This document shows positions 25,970-39,795 of a stretch of DNA of 64,000 nucleotides, in pieces. The position numbers and the translations under genes were made by a program. The stretch is from the NCBI GenBank assembly GCA_038496445.1, contig JALMLS010000216.1, positions 186,001-250,000 of the forward strand, written 5' to 3'. The DNA is from Trichosphaerium sp. ATCC 40318. Its lineage: Eukaryota; Discosea; Flabellinia; Trichosidae. A model generated the notes under the pieces. It did not search any database. It saw nothing but the letters and a program-made list of their open reading frames with translations, and was not told the origin of the DNA. Numbering within the stretch: the first letter of the stretch is position 1; every line of letters starts with the position of its first letter.

Positions 25970-26623
25970 GGCGATGAGTCAACAAATGTAAAAAATGTAC
26001 AATGCTACCTTTCGGTTGTTTTACCCTTTTTTTTTCTTTATTTTTTGGTTTGGCATAGCGACTAGCGCATGTGCCAATGAGACAAAAATTGTGTTCTAGA
26101 GTAACCCATAACGGCGTTATCTTACTTTAGCCACCCGAACAATGTGCATTACGGGCTGTTCTAAAGTAGTGGCTCTGCCTACATGATCACAGAAGACACA
26201 GAACAGGTACGTAAACTTTGAGGTATTCAGAAATAGAAAACAAGAATAATAACGAAAAAACCTGTGGTTTTGCTCGTTCAAATTTCTTGGCGAAGTACCA
26301 TATGTAATACTCTATATTCCTTGTCAACACAGTGCGTTGTTTTGCCCAGAAGTCGAACAAAAAAAGAAATGAGGCTATTGTGGCCTCATTCTGTGAATTT
26401 CACTTTCTCTTTGAACTCTTGCAACAATACATTACTATCACGTGTGTTATTCTCTCAATTCAGTCACTCTATTTTTGCTCGAAATTATTTTTACTACATA
26501 CAATACAACGATTAGTTTACAATAACAAAAAAAAACCAGTAGTGCTCTGAGATAGTCCAGGTTTCTTTGCTTTTTCTTTTCCATTTTTCTTCTTTTTTTG
26601 AAAGAAAAAATCATCAAAAGTCA
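25970..26623 (+). other. Intergenic region with possible tiny gene
   Basis: An ATG at about 26184 (MITEDTEQ) runs into a good GTACGT donor, and a plausible acceptor at 26330 leads to CVVLPRSRTKKEMRLLWPHS and about 40 more codons to 26515. It resembles no family, and the evidence is splice motifs only. Otherwise nothing is seen; the far end is the 3' region of the DP gene. Confidence 0.2.
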
Positions 26624-28879
26624 CTACTTGTTAGCAACAATACCAGCCCTTACATAATGTTTAGGCACCGGTTGCGTAAAATGTGCAATATGACTCTCAT
26701 TTCTAGATGAAAGACGTGCACTTTTACGAGGAGGTGTTTTGACACTTTTTTGTTCAATAGGAGCTGGAGCTGTTACTGTTTTAATTGTTCCTGGATGATC
26801 ATCAGGTGCTGTTTTCTGAGGTGAGTCTGTGTTGAGGAACTGCATGACAGACGCTGGTGAACACTCAGGTTCATTGACTTGAGGTGTTGCGTCCGAGAAA
26901 CTTGGGTTAATTGGAGGTACAGGATCCTGTGGTTGTTCGGCTATCGAAAAGTTAATCAAATACATCAAATGAGTCATAATCACCAAACCAAAAAACAGAC
27001 GCTTGTTTTCATAAATGCAACCACATAAATCACTCATCATTATCATTATAGCAGCGTATTGTACATTAACGATATGGTGATAGAATGACACGTGAAGTAT
27101 TCTCAGAAGCCGGAAAAAAAAGAAAAGATCACATGGGCAAAAACCTGGTTGATTTCAAAAAATAACACACGTGTATTTATCTCCGTACCCTGTGATAATC
27201 CCAGTCTCTTCAAAATCTCGTTGTCATCATGTATCTGGAAAGGCATAGAAAAATCAAAAAAGTACTCGCTACGATCCTCACTCATTTCGCATTCAATAAC
27301 AGTTTCTTTCTTTGTGTGTATGATGATAAAAGGTAAAAATAATTTCTCATCGGTATCTGTGGTGTCTATGTTTGGTTGCTTGTTTCTATTCAATAAGCTC
27401 TTATAAAGCATAAACTAGTATGACATAAGTATAAACAAGTACCAGAGAGAAGAATAAAGCTATTTGAAAGACCAAAAGTACGACGTAAACTCGAGGAAAA
27501 TCAATTCTAGGAAAGACAAACAAAAAACAGCGGAAAGCATCCAGAATAACTCTGCGTATTCCATGGATACACTCAAAATAGTTTATGTACCTGTGTATCA
27601 AGATCTTGTAAATACTCTGTTTTACGCTTTATTCGCTCAGCTAATTTATCCTTTTCAGCCTATATACATTAATAAGAAGGTAACAGCGCCAAGAATAAAC
27701 GAAATTGTGATGTTGAAAACGGAGTTGAAAAAAAACCCAAAAAGTCCTTGACTTGTGGTTGTTGATTTTTTTTTGGGTGCGCTTTCTTGCCTGTAAATTG
27801 TGTAGCTCTTCTTTTCCAGTTGTTGGTAGTCCAATCCATCGAATATCTTTTTTCTCCTTTGAAATTATATCCATTGCACGTAAAACGTTCAAAGCATCAT
27901 ATACACGTCGTCTAATATTTTTCTAGAAGGACAACCGATAAGCAACCACACGAAGACCAAAAAAAAGTGTACAAAAAATAATTTATACTTTTGGAATTCT
28001 GTACTACGCACCTGATCTACCACTTTATCGTCACCCTCTTCGCGTGCAACTTCTGCTACTAGTTCATCTGCAACCTGGGAAACATAATTCAGTATCAAAG
28101 TATCCGAAAAGCGACAGTGGCGTTCACAAATACAAAAAAGTTGTAATCTTCTCCAGTGTTTTTTTTTTTTTTGCTGAACAAACGCCGTTGTGGTTCTGCT
28201 GTTGCTCAAAAAAATGACTAACCTCGTTGTATGTCGTTTGACCTTTTTGTTGTACTTTGAGGCACACTTGCTTTGAGAAATGTCTTAGACCTTTGCACAC
28301 GGCTTTCCGCCGTTTAGTAGCACTCCCTTCAGTGATCTCTGCCTTCTCTTCGCGCGCTGGCGTGTGCTTCCTTTTGCGACCTCTTTTGGTTGTAGTTGGC
28401 TCCTCTTTTATGACTGTTGCTTTGATAGGTTGTTTATCATCTTTCGTTACTGGTTTAGCAACTTGTGGAGGTTCGAGCTTTAGTTTTGTTTCTAACAAGC
28501 CTGCAGTATCCTCTTCGCGAATATTAATTTCATACAATAGATACTATTTAAACTACTTTTAGCGTGAACGCACCGGTGTTATAAGTTCGCAACTCTGGTA
28601 TACCATCGCCTTGTATCCAACCAATACGTTTACCGAACTCTTCCAAGCCAAGTTCTTTTGCAGTGTTTAAAATATCGCATTGTAGGTAATTTTGGTCATA
28701 AGATGAAGATAAAGAGTCCGTTACAGTCGGTATAGTGTCTGTGAAAGCAGAGGTGGGGAAATAATCTTGTAATAACATTAAATTGTTACTTGGAGGATTA
28801 AAAACAATAGGTTTGTTGCGACATATTTTATTTTATGTTTGTTCTTACTTGGATCATAAACTGAAGAATCCCAGCTCAT
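26624..28879 (-). CDS. Transcription factor DP (E2F dimerisation partner)
   Basis: Starts [10 protein letters not shown] (28879). A low-complexity N-terminus holds KRGRKRKHT. The winged-helix domain is nearly textbook [58 protein letters not shown] and [13 protein letters not shown]. Next are the coiled coil/heptads (ELHNLQ, then [28 protein letters not shown]) and the marked-box-like DP domain: [49 protein letters not shown] pairs with E2F to control G1/S genes; no E2F is present in this window. The tail is Pro/Ser-rich with [14 protein letters not shown]. One intron (27790-27660) starts with GC instead of GT. Early exon joins use later AGs (28 nt or more past the first candidate) to keep frame. 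Confidence 0.9.
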
Positions 28880-29500
28880 TTTTTCAGTATTCGTGCATCT
28901 CACACTCCCGCGCCTTTTTTTTTGAAACTGCTTGACAAAAGTTTTGTGTATTAAAACCTCATAATTACACGAGTTTTAGCGCCAAGCCGTTACATGTTCA
29001 TGCATTTGAGTACGCGACCGTGGTGATTGTTATTAGAGAAAGGGAGTTGACGCAAACAACAGTTTGTCCATTTTACCCTTAGCAAGCAATGTAGGCTCAT
29101 CTATTGTGAGCTGAGGCGTTTGCTAATAATCTAGCGCTTGCTGTTGCGAGGTAAACAGCGAAAACCTTGAAACATTACATTTTTTGACTGGTAAAAATGA
29201 CACTTTGGGTTGTGTAGCGATTGACACCGATAATACACTATATACTGTACTGACAACTATCAGCCTATCCCGGTAGAACCTAAACTTCCCTGTTTACTTA
29301 TTCGGGAGGCTAGATGTAACGCTATCACTTACGCGACAAGCACAAAAAGACGCACTATGATGTAGCGTTCTTACTTGTCATGGCTTCTACTCGTTTTAGT
29401 GTAAGGCCGATACTTGCACAACGCCCGAAACATCGGAAAACTCGTCTTTTTTGTGATTGTTTAAGAATACCATACTACAAGCACAACACATTAACCTGAG
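28880..29500. promoter_or_regulatory. Divergent intergenic region (DP / Kazal protein)
   Basis: About 620 bp between two divergent starts. Nothing recognised besides A/T runs. Confidence 0.3.
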
Positions 29501-31244
29501 ATGGTGCTAAGTACAAAACTCGCTCTCTTACTTGTATTCCTCATCACTGCTTGTGTTGTACGTGTCACCCATTTCATCTCTTTTTCTCGGAGTTGTAGAC
29601 CTGACTTTTGTACTGCTAGTTTGTACAAGCAAGTACTGAAGATGACGACGATGATAAACCAATGGGAAAACCAATGGGTTCAAAGTACGACGATGAAAAG
29701 TGGAAATGGTGGAAAGATATCTTGAAACAATTGAAAGAGCGCAAAGAGCGTGAAAAGAAATGCGGAAACTGCCCAGACCATTTGGAACGTATTTGCGGTA
29801 CTGATGGTGTATCATACCAAAACGAGTACGTGGAAACCAAAGAAACCAAAAGAAAGCAGCAAACAGGTCTGGAAACCGAATAGGAAAGCAAAAACTCTTC
29901 CTTTTTTGGCGAACCGTGATAGCTTTGCGTTTTTGTTTTTTTCAGAAACTCTCGGATTTTTTACCTTTGATCTTTTGTAACTCCTTTATTAGATGCTACA
30001 TGACAAGAGAAAATTGTCTCGAAGAGAAATCATCAAAGGATAAAGCACGTAAAGAATGTGATGGTCCATGTCCATGCGAAGATGATGTCAAGGTTTGTAC
30101 TTTCCAAAAGACATGTGATGGATGGCCACTTGACCCTAACTTTGAAGCACTCAACTGCAGCAAAGGTGAATACTGCATGGTACGCTTACATGACAGCGTA
30201 AATCGGTCTATACCTTGTCTTTGTTATACAATGCAGTTGCCTAAAGAATACTCTGTAGGAGACTTCTGATAATGATGCTTGCCCTACAATCTACACTGGT
30301 GTATGTAAAGAAATCTTTGCTGATAAATGCGTGTTCCTAAACAAAACTGGATGTGATGAGGATTTTGACGCACCTGTATGTGGTTCAGACGGTACCACAT
30401 TCAAAAACGAGTATGTCTTTGTAAAAACGTACTCATTGTTCATATACTGACATTTCTCAGTTGCCTTCGCTTCAAAAGAAACTGTGAAGACGGTGTAACA
30501 AGAGAAGATGATGGTTGGATAAGAAGACAATGCCACGGTGAATGTCCTTGTGAGCCATGTGCTTTCACACGTGAATTGGTTGAAGGTGAATGTATAGCTG
30601 ATCAAAATCAAACCAGCACTGGATGCCCAGAAGGTATTTTTGCAACCCAATTCTTCTTAAACTTACCTTCTTTAGATTGGGAATGCGGCGCTAGAGTATG
30701 TGTTGGTGAAGATGACTGCTCCCCAGAGTGCTTCGGATACTGCCAACCTAAGGGTGCTAAGGGTTCTTTCGATTCTCCTACTGCACCTTCTGAGGATTCA
30801 GAAGATGACGATAAAGTATCTGTACGTGGAACAAGTTGTTTGTACAAAAACTTATCGTATTTTTTCTAGATCAAGATACGCGTTTTCCTAAGCAACTGTG
30901 AAAACTTGGGAAAATTGACTGATTTCATCGCTCAATACACTGACAATGCTATCAAAGTTGTTGATACATCAGGTTGTGATACAAGCAAACGTGGTGCCGT
31001 CATTAGAGGTCACATTGATGTCGCTGTTGACTCTGAATCAAGTGAGTTGTCTTTACTTGGTTACTTTTTTTTTTCTCCTTTTTAAGTCTTCGATTATTGA
31101 CATGTTGTAGGCGAAACTGTTAGCGCTGTTGTATCTAGCTTGAAGAGATCTGATCTCAACGTAGTCACTGTAACAACTAGTTCAAGTGCATCTGTTGTAG
31201 CTGTCTTGTCTATGATTGTTGCTTGTGTAGCACTCTTGTTCTGA
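29501..31244 (+). CDS. Kazal-type protein with signal peptide and probable GPI-anchor signal
   Basis: Exon 1 MVLSTKLALLLVFLITACV and exon 2 start FVQASTEDDDDDK form a signal peptide with likely cleavage after Gln-Ala. Kazal-like module 1: CGNCPDHLERICGTDGVSYQ then NECYMTRENC and ECDGPCPC. Module 2: CVFLNKTGCDEDFDAPVCGS, DGTTFKNECLRFKRNCEDG, QCHGECPCEPC. Further Cys-rich stretch DWECGARVCVGEDDCSPECF. After an acidic Ser/Pro linker comes a Cys-poor domain (KIRVFLSNCENLGKLTDFI ... GAVIRGHIDVAVD), and the protein ends SSSASVVAVLSMIVACVALL plus one Phe, a typical GPI-attachment tail. Kazal modules often inhibit serine proteases; here both depart from strict spacing, so inhibition is unproven. AATAAA follows the stop at 31242-31244. 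Confidence 0.8.
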
Positions 31245-31584
31245 ACGAGCTAGCTCTTTTTTCCTATTGCACAAATAAACACTTTATAGTTACACACCAG
31301 TTTTTCGTCAGGCCACTAAAATACTGTTGTAATTGCAAATAGAATTGCCTTAGTTTTTACCGATTTACAGAGCTGCAAATTTTTACAAAATGCCGCTTAG
31401 CTAACGAATAGGAATCGTCGCTTAAGTTATCCCAATTCGTTTAAATCTAGTCTGAGGTATAATGTATTCTCTTCATTGCTCGCATTAATTACAACGGTTC
31501 ACACATGTTCAAACTATTTGTTGTGATTTCGAAAGTCCACGTGATATGTACTTTATTTGACCAGTACAACATCGCTTTTACATA
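31245..31584 (+). other. Intergenic region
   Basis: 3' region of the Kazal gene with AATAAA near 31273, and upstream region of the SPRY gene with CACGTG at 31538, 47 nt before its ATG. Confidence 0.3.
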
Positions 31585-32614
31585 ATGGATGAGCAAAAAA
31601 GACGAAGGTTTAGAACACAACGTTCTCAGAGTGTTGGAACCGGTATGTTGTTAATTTCGGCTATGGCTTCAGAGTCACGTGGTAGTACTTATTAGCAATA
31701 GCCACAGCACAACTCAACCAAGTACAAACGAGCGGTACAGTTTCCATTAAAGCATTGGCAGGTAAAGGATACGTTTATTCTTTTGTTTACCAATCAAAAC
31801 CACTCAAAGCAGTTCTATAGGTAAGTTAGGCCACTTTGTAGTGACCAATGCCCCAGATAAGGAGCTTACGACTGTATCATTTGCTCAACTCGTAAAATTC
31901 TCATGGGTTATAAACGTGACGAAGTAAGGAAAGAAAGTAGCTGTTATTTAACTTGTTTTAGGAATCAGCATCGTTACTTTGAAATTGAACTGTTAGAGTG
32001 GCCCGAAAAGGTAGAAGAACGCTATGGCGGCGTTATTGGAGGTAATAAGCGAAGATATAACGCTACAGTTTTGTATCTGACTCAAAAGGTGGTTCCCTAG
32101 GCATAGTCATGTCTTCAGTCAAACTGGACGATACTAACATGCCTGGAGCTGACAAAGCATGTATCGCTACAACACTCTTAACTGCGAGACTTATTCTATA
32201 TTGTAGTATTCATACGCGTACCATAGCCAAGGGGAATGCCATATAAAGGGAAGAGACCCTTTTTATTATGGTAACACTTGTTTAGAACGTTTTTTATCTT
32301 CTCACGTGGTGTTTCAAGGTGACACGTGGAAAAAAGGTGATATTATTGGCTTAGGTTTACACATTGGTTCAGGGAGGATATGGGCTTCCCACAATAAGGT
32401 GGAAATCTTTCTTAAATAATTCTTACCCTTGTTTGCAGGAATTTCTTGGCATTTTTGCAACATTGGATCAATTCAAAACAGTACGAAGTTAGTAACTTTT
32501 AACGTTATACCTAAAAGTAGTACATAGTATTTTCCCGTGTTAGCGTTATGTGAAAAGTCTAAAGTAAGTGGTAAATTGGTTCATTATTAGTTACAATGCA
32601 CTAGGTTCTTATAA
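31585..32614 (+). CDS. SPRY-domain protein
   Basis: Starts MDEQKRRRFRTQRSQSVGT, then AIATAQLNQVQTSGTVSIKA and LGHFVVTNAPDKELTTVSFA. The SPRY fold follows: NQHRYFEIELLEWPEKVEER, GGSLGIVMSSVKLD, YSYAYHSQGECHIKGRDPFY, KKGDIIGLGLHIGSGRIWAS, EFLGIFATLDQFKT and YFPVLALCEK. SPRY domains are protein-interaction modules, often in ubiquitin-ligase adaptors. About nine tiny exons; the join near 32045-32075 is not resolved and the stop at 32614 is tentative. It is convergent with a second SPRY gene (33137-34331), which hints at an old duplication although the two are very different in sequence. Confidence 0.65.
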
Positions 32615-33136
32615 GGCATAAAAAACCATTTAGGGTAAGTTTTTTCTTCAAAAGTTGACTTTTCTTTAAAAAGTTTGCGATGTAATACAGTTTAGGGACA
32701 ACCTAAGATCCCAAAGGAACATCAATTGGTACGCAAATATACTAAACAATCATTAATTATCACATTGATTACGCCAACCTACACCTTGTCGCTTAATTCC
32801 AAATTACATAAAATTGTCACAAAACAAAAAGACACTTTTTTTGTACCACTTATATGGTTTCTAGTGGAATCATGGAGACTCGTATAGAATAAAAGGAAGC
32901 GAGAAAAAAGAACAAAGTGTAGCATGAGAACCCACAAAACCAAAAGATTGAGGAATAATTAACGGGGTGAAGTGACTGTTTTACTGCAGTAAGGGTTGTA
33001 ATTGCACTAGTGGTAGTTTATTTGTATTATTATAACAATAATAAAGCACTTAAACCTGTTGTCGTATTTGTGGTTCTTTGAAAAGATGCTCGGGTAAAAC
33101 AACTGTAATCGAGGCTGTAATGTGAGGAATTTGGAA
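32615..33136. other. Convergent 3' region of two SPRY genes
   Basis: About 520 bp, AT-rich, with AATAAA-like motifs on both strands (for example near 32890 and 33040). No gene seen. Confidence 0.3.
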
Positions 33137-34331
33137 CTATGACAACTTTTTTGGAAAGTAAACTTCCACTTCATCTGCACTGGCGTATGACCATACAACT
33201 GGAAATAAAGGACCTTTGGCATTTTTCATTGATATTTTTCTTTGTGGCTCCTCTTTTCCTTCACAGTAAATTGTCAATTCCTTCTCATTCAAATCTAGCT
33301 TCACACCCACTTTCTTGTCTTTGTAGAAACTTTCATATTCTCCATTTACCATTATGTTTGTATGAGCACGTTTTCCAGCGGAAACTATATTAAGTGAAGC
33401 ACCTCCATGGTAGTAACCCCAGAATCCTAGCATTATTGTCAGGTCATCCTCTTTTGAAAGGTTTCATTTTGTTCAAAAGGTAGACTTTCTGTTGTTATAA
33501 CTAATGTTCTTATATTAAGACTAAACAATACCTTTTATATACTCAACATCACGTTTCAGTGTCATTGTTTCGCTTCCAAATCCTATAGCCATAGCAAAAT
33601 TTCTTTTTATTACTTTCATTTCAAATAGCCAGCACCCTTCAACAATTAGGAAGTCTGTAAAAAATGTTAACAAATGCTTTTTGGTTTTGTGACAAAGTAT
33701 TTGGACACCAAGCCAGGCAGGCAAACATGGTGTCACAAAAAAATTGTATTTTTTACTGATTAAAAGCTAGTCGGAGGGGATGCAGACGTGTCTGAAAATT
33801 ATTGAGACAAAAAGAATCTAGCACTTTTGTGTTTGTACCCAGCATAGCTGAACCTGGTAGTATGCATTGTAGTCTTTTGGGCCATGTTGTCTTCTTTTCA
33901 TCCCATAGTTTCGTAATTACTGTCTCATCATCCTCTCTTCTACGATACAATGTCAGTCGAGACATTTCAAGTAATGGCTAAAAAATTTTGGGTTCGGTGA
34001 AAGCATTTCTTGCCAACAAAAGCGCCCAGCGCTTGTTTACATACGCTTCATGTACCTCGAGCCTAAACGGGCTCGATAGTTCCTTATAACCTAAACGCCA
34101 ATCACTGTATTCCACACGGGTTCCATTTGCGTCATTAGCGTCAAACCAATGGCTTTCTGTTAATTTGCGCCAAACTGTGTTTGAACCAGCGAAATGCCTC
34201 CAATCTACGCAAACACGCATCGAGCGACCCACAGCAGGTGCGTCTAGCTCTGAAAACACATGACAGAGGATCTCCGGTGGTAGATCTTCCATTGTTGTTT
34301 GTTGCTTTATTTTTAGCTGTCTTTTCTCCAT
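33137..34331 (-). CDS. F-box/SPRY protein (Fbxo45-like layout)
   Basis: Starts MEKRQLKIKQQ (34331). The F-box is MEDLPPEILCHVFSELDAPA with VCVDWRHFAGSNTVWRKL, then the W-rich linker YSDWRLGYKEL. The middle exon (about 33965-33756) has LTLYRRREDDETVITKLWDE. The SPRY part: DFLIVEGCWLFEMKVIKRNF, AMAIGFGSETMTL, LGFWGYYHGGASLNIVSAGK, VGVKLDLNEKELTIYCEGKE, KGPLFPVVWSYASADEVEVY. F-box proteins bind Skp1 in SCF ubiquitin ligases, and the SPRY domain would choose the substrate. Four exons. The SPRY half is divergent; F-box recognition is firm. Confidence 0.75.
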
Positions 34332-34494
34332 TTAGTTCTCCACATAAAAATAATCCAAGTCAGTCCATTTCTCTTGCTCGAATTAACTATGAGCGTATTG
34401 AGTGTCAGAGCCTTGATCGAATGTAATCTACCCTTCTGAGATATAATTCCAGTGCTATTAACTATTGTGTAACTGTGGAGGATATACAAATTAT

Positions 34495-35857
34495 TTATTC
34501 AAAATGCTGTTTTAAGTACATGATTGCTGGATGACCGTTCTTTAGAAATATAACATTAGGTGTTCATGTGATAAATATACTATAATTTGCAAAATCGTAC
34601 CTCTGTGTACCGAAGATTAGAAGCTGTTGGTACTCTCCGTATTTCCTTAAAAGTTTTTAGTCAGAATTTTTATTGGATACGGAAATGCTCCATTATTAGT
34701 GTACCTGCACTGGTGGGCCAATATAGTTATCTACAATGTATCTGTTATCTGTTGAAGCTGATGACCAATCTAAAAACGTGAGTATTAGTATTGATTTAAG
34801 AAAGGACCAGTCGTCACAATCAAAATTCCATTCAACTGCTATCATTTTTTGTAATACTGCCGTACCAGCTGTTGTATATAATAGGTTGGCAAATAGATTA
34901 AAGTAGTTTGTGAACAGATACTTGGACTTCCAAGTATATACAATTGAGGTACAAGTACTTAAAAGTAAACCCATTTGACGCTTCCAAATGTCTAAGTATT
35001 TCTTAGCACAACAAAGATACAATGCAAGAGAAATATCGAGAAAACGCAATACAATGACAATATAAAGGCATTCAACACTGGTTAGTTTACCTCGTGAAAG
35101 AAGCAATGCAAACGCAACAAAAAACATCCATGACTCCCATATGGCGTATAAATATGCTGAGAAGAAAAGATTAGTTTTTCATGTGACATTTTATTTTTCT
35201 CAAAATATTGAAAATAAGCGCACCTTCTTTAACGAATGATTGTAGGAACGTATCTGGCTCTACCATTACCATCTTTAGACGCGATCTCTTGGATTTCTTT
35301 GCTTTAAACGCATAACGGAGCACGCCGCGCCAAAATATAAATGTTGCTGTGAAAAGGTTGCTGATGAGAGCAGCACGGTCTGTAATGGTGTGAGGGGTGG
35401 TTTATAACATACTCTTCTTAAAAAAAAACCGTACGACTGTACCGCAATTCCCACTTAGTTTTACCGAGATTCTTTTCTGCCTGTGCCATACGCTCTTTCA
35501 GAGCAGCTATTTCTCTTTGACCAGAGTTAAACTGACTTTTTTTGCTTATTGATACTAACCTGAGCGAAGTCTGTTGGTAGTGCTCAATCTGCGTCAACAT
35601 GTCCAGAATGTCATCTAAAATGCGATTGTGAGGAAATCTAAATCATTCATTATGCTTATTTCTGTACCTGAGGACGCTATGGATGTAGACGCAGTAGATT
35701 CACTGCGAGTTAACACTGCATTAGGTTGCATTAAGTTGTGGGTTCCGATTCTAGCTTCTTCCGCGTCTGTGATAACGTGGCATCGCTCTTTGGAGGTATT
35801 TGCTGTATTCTTTTCCAAATTCATGTTACTTATCGTATCGTCGTTTGAGCGACGCAT
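34495..35857 (-). CDS. Coiled-coil membrane protein, unrecognised
   Basis: Starts MRRSNDDTISNMNLEKN (35857); exon 1 is Ser/Thr-rich. Exon 2 is helical with heptads (SGQREIAALKERMAQAEKNL). Next comes RAALISNLFTATFIFWRGVL, a first hydrophobic helix, and a basic stretch (KAKKSKRSRLK). The large exon (about 35150-34703) holds several hydrophobic segments: WMFFVAFALLL, VECLYIVIVLRFLDISLALY, YFNLFANLLYTTAGTAVL and LKSILILTFLDW. Two short exons end at ...YLKQHFE, stop 34497-34495. Probably four or more membrane helices after a cytosolic coiled coil. Divergent with glucose-6-phosphate isomerase (119-bp spacer). No family identified. Confidence 0.6.
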
Positions 35858-35976
35858 CTAGCTCATAAAGGAGCAGGTTCTGTACTGTAGAACTGTAAAT
35901 AGTGAATGGCCTGACTTAAACTCTTTTTAAAAAAGTGTGACTTTTCTGTAAGCAATTTTGTTCTCACGAGCACGAC

Positions 35977-38642
<2,666 letters not shown>

Positions 38643-39137
38643 TAAAAAGTACATTACATAGTAATCTAGATGCCAAGGGTAGAAATTAAGCTCATAATTT
38701 GCAGCATGTAGTGTGAACGTCCCATTATTTAGTATATGAAGTAATTCGGCTGGGACAGATGAGGTCCACTTTGCTATTCTCAAGTGAAGTTAATGCTTAC
38801 AGCTTGTCCAAACAAAGAAAGACAGTTGTCAACAAGAAGAAAGGTACTATGTTAGTCACCGTACATGACATCTGACTAAGGGTGCGCCCAACCTTGTACA
38901 TTACAAAAAGCAACAGCTGCCATAAAATAACGTTAGCTAAATCTAATCTTTCGAGATGTGTAATATGCTTGTCCGAAATAATATACTGCAAGATCTCAGT
39001 AATGTAGTCTTGTGGAATACTTTATTTGATGGTAAGTATAAATCACGTGATTATTACTGATCGTGAGTGGTTGTTTAAACAGAAGCAATTAAATTGTTAG
39101 TTCAGATTGTGTTTACAAGGACGAAAGAATTTATGGC
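38643..39137 (-). other. Convergent region with possible short minus-strand gene
   Basis: On the minus strand, open frames QYIISDKHITHLERLDLANV with ILWQLLLFVMYK (39010-38890) and KWTSSVPAELLHILNNGTFT with LHAANYELNFYPW (about 38765-38670) are joined by a plausible GTACGG intron. They would overlap the 3' end of GPI. On the plus strand a 42-codon spliced frame (MLVRNNILQDLSNVVLWN, donor GTAAGT at 39032) covers the same DNA. Only one can be right and neither matches a family I know. Confidence 0.25.
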
Positions 39138-39562
39138 TTAGGACAAAGTCACTTTATCGTTTTCGTTCAAGGTATCGCTTGATTCAACACCATTAACCTC
39201 AACAGTCGCGTTTGCGAGAATATCAGAGAGTTGAGGGTACCTCTCCGCCAAAATATCTTTGAGCCCTTCGGAAGTTGTCTAATAGGTCTATGAGATCTTG
39301 CATGTGGCTATGCGCACCTTATCCGGTATTTCGAAAGTGAATTCGTTTTTAGTGGTGCTAAGGGCGTTTTTCATCTCCTCGGACGTAAGTACTAACGTTA
39401 TTCGCGTTTTCTGAGGTGTTTAGCGACGTTTATAGTTGGGTTGTTTAAATGCGCATTACGTACTTCTGTAGGCACATAATCGCTCTCTTCACTATGTAGC
39501 CTCATGTTGTGTTTGCCTGAGCTTGCGTCTCGCATCTTATGTTTCGCTCTGAAGCACCACAT
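39138..39562 (-). CDS. Ubiquitin-fold protein resembling MoaD/MOCS2A
   Basis: Three exons. After a leader (MWCFRAKHKMRDASS...) come RITLVLTSEEMKNALSTTKN and FTFEIPDK, then TTSEGLKDILAERYPQLSDI, ANATVEVNGVESSDTLNEND and KVTLS. The pattern (beta strands, a helix with YPQL, VAVN-like VEVNG and a DGDE-like NENDKV) matches the small sulphur-carrier subunit of molybdopterin synthase. However, the frame stops where the family normally continues with PPVSGG, so the C-terminal Gly-Gly needed for thiocarboxylation is not visible. Either a last exon was missed, or this is a degenerate or different beta-grasp protein. Start ATG is a choice; a later in-frame ATG (MRLHSEES) also exists. Confidence 0.5.
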
Positions 39563-39795
39563 TTCGTTGTAATGATTAAAACCACTCAAAAGAATTCACA
39601 TAACCAACAAGACCGTGTTCGTCCTGTTTTCAAGATAATAAACTAGTTTTCGGTTTGAGCTTCACTGAACAAATAGTGTTTTGTGTTGTAAGAAGTTCTT
39701 TTACTGGTTGGGGAAATCTAGTGATTTATTATAGCTGCACTTGTTCTTGCTGTTGAGTTCTACAACTGAGAGCTTCATAAAGCTTTTTACTTCGT

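Noticed and set aside
26264-26515. Plus-strand frame with possible upstream mini-exon
   Set aside because: Depends on one donor and one acceptor only; no family or composition support. Mentioned in the intergenic entry at low confidence.
28537-28778. Separate short genes instead of DP exons
   Set aside because: Choosing the later AG acceptors joins all pieces in frame into one DP protein with normal domain order.
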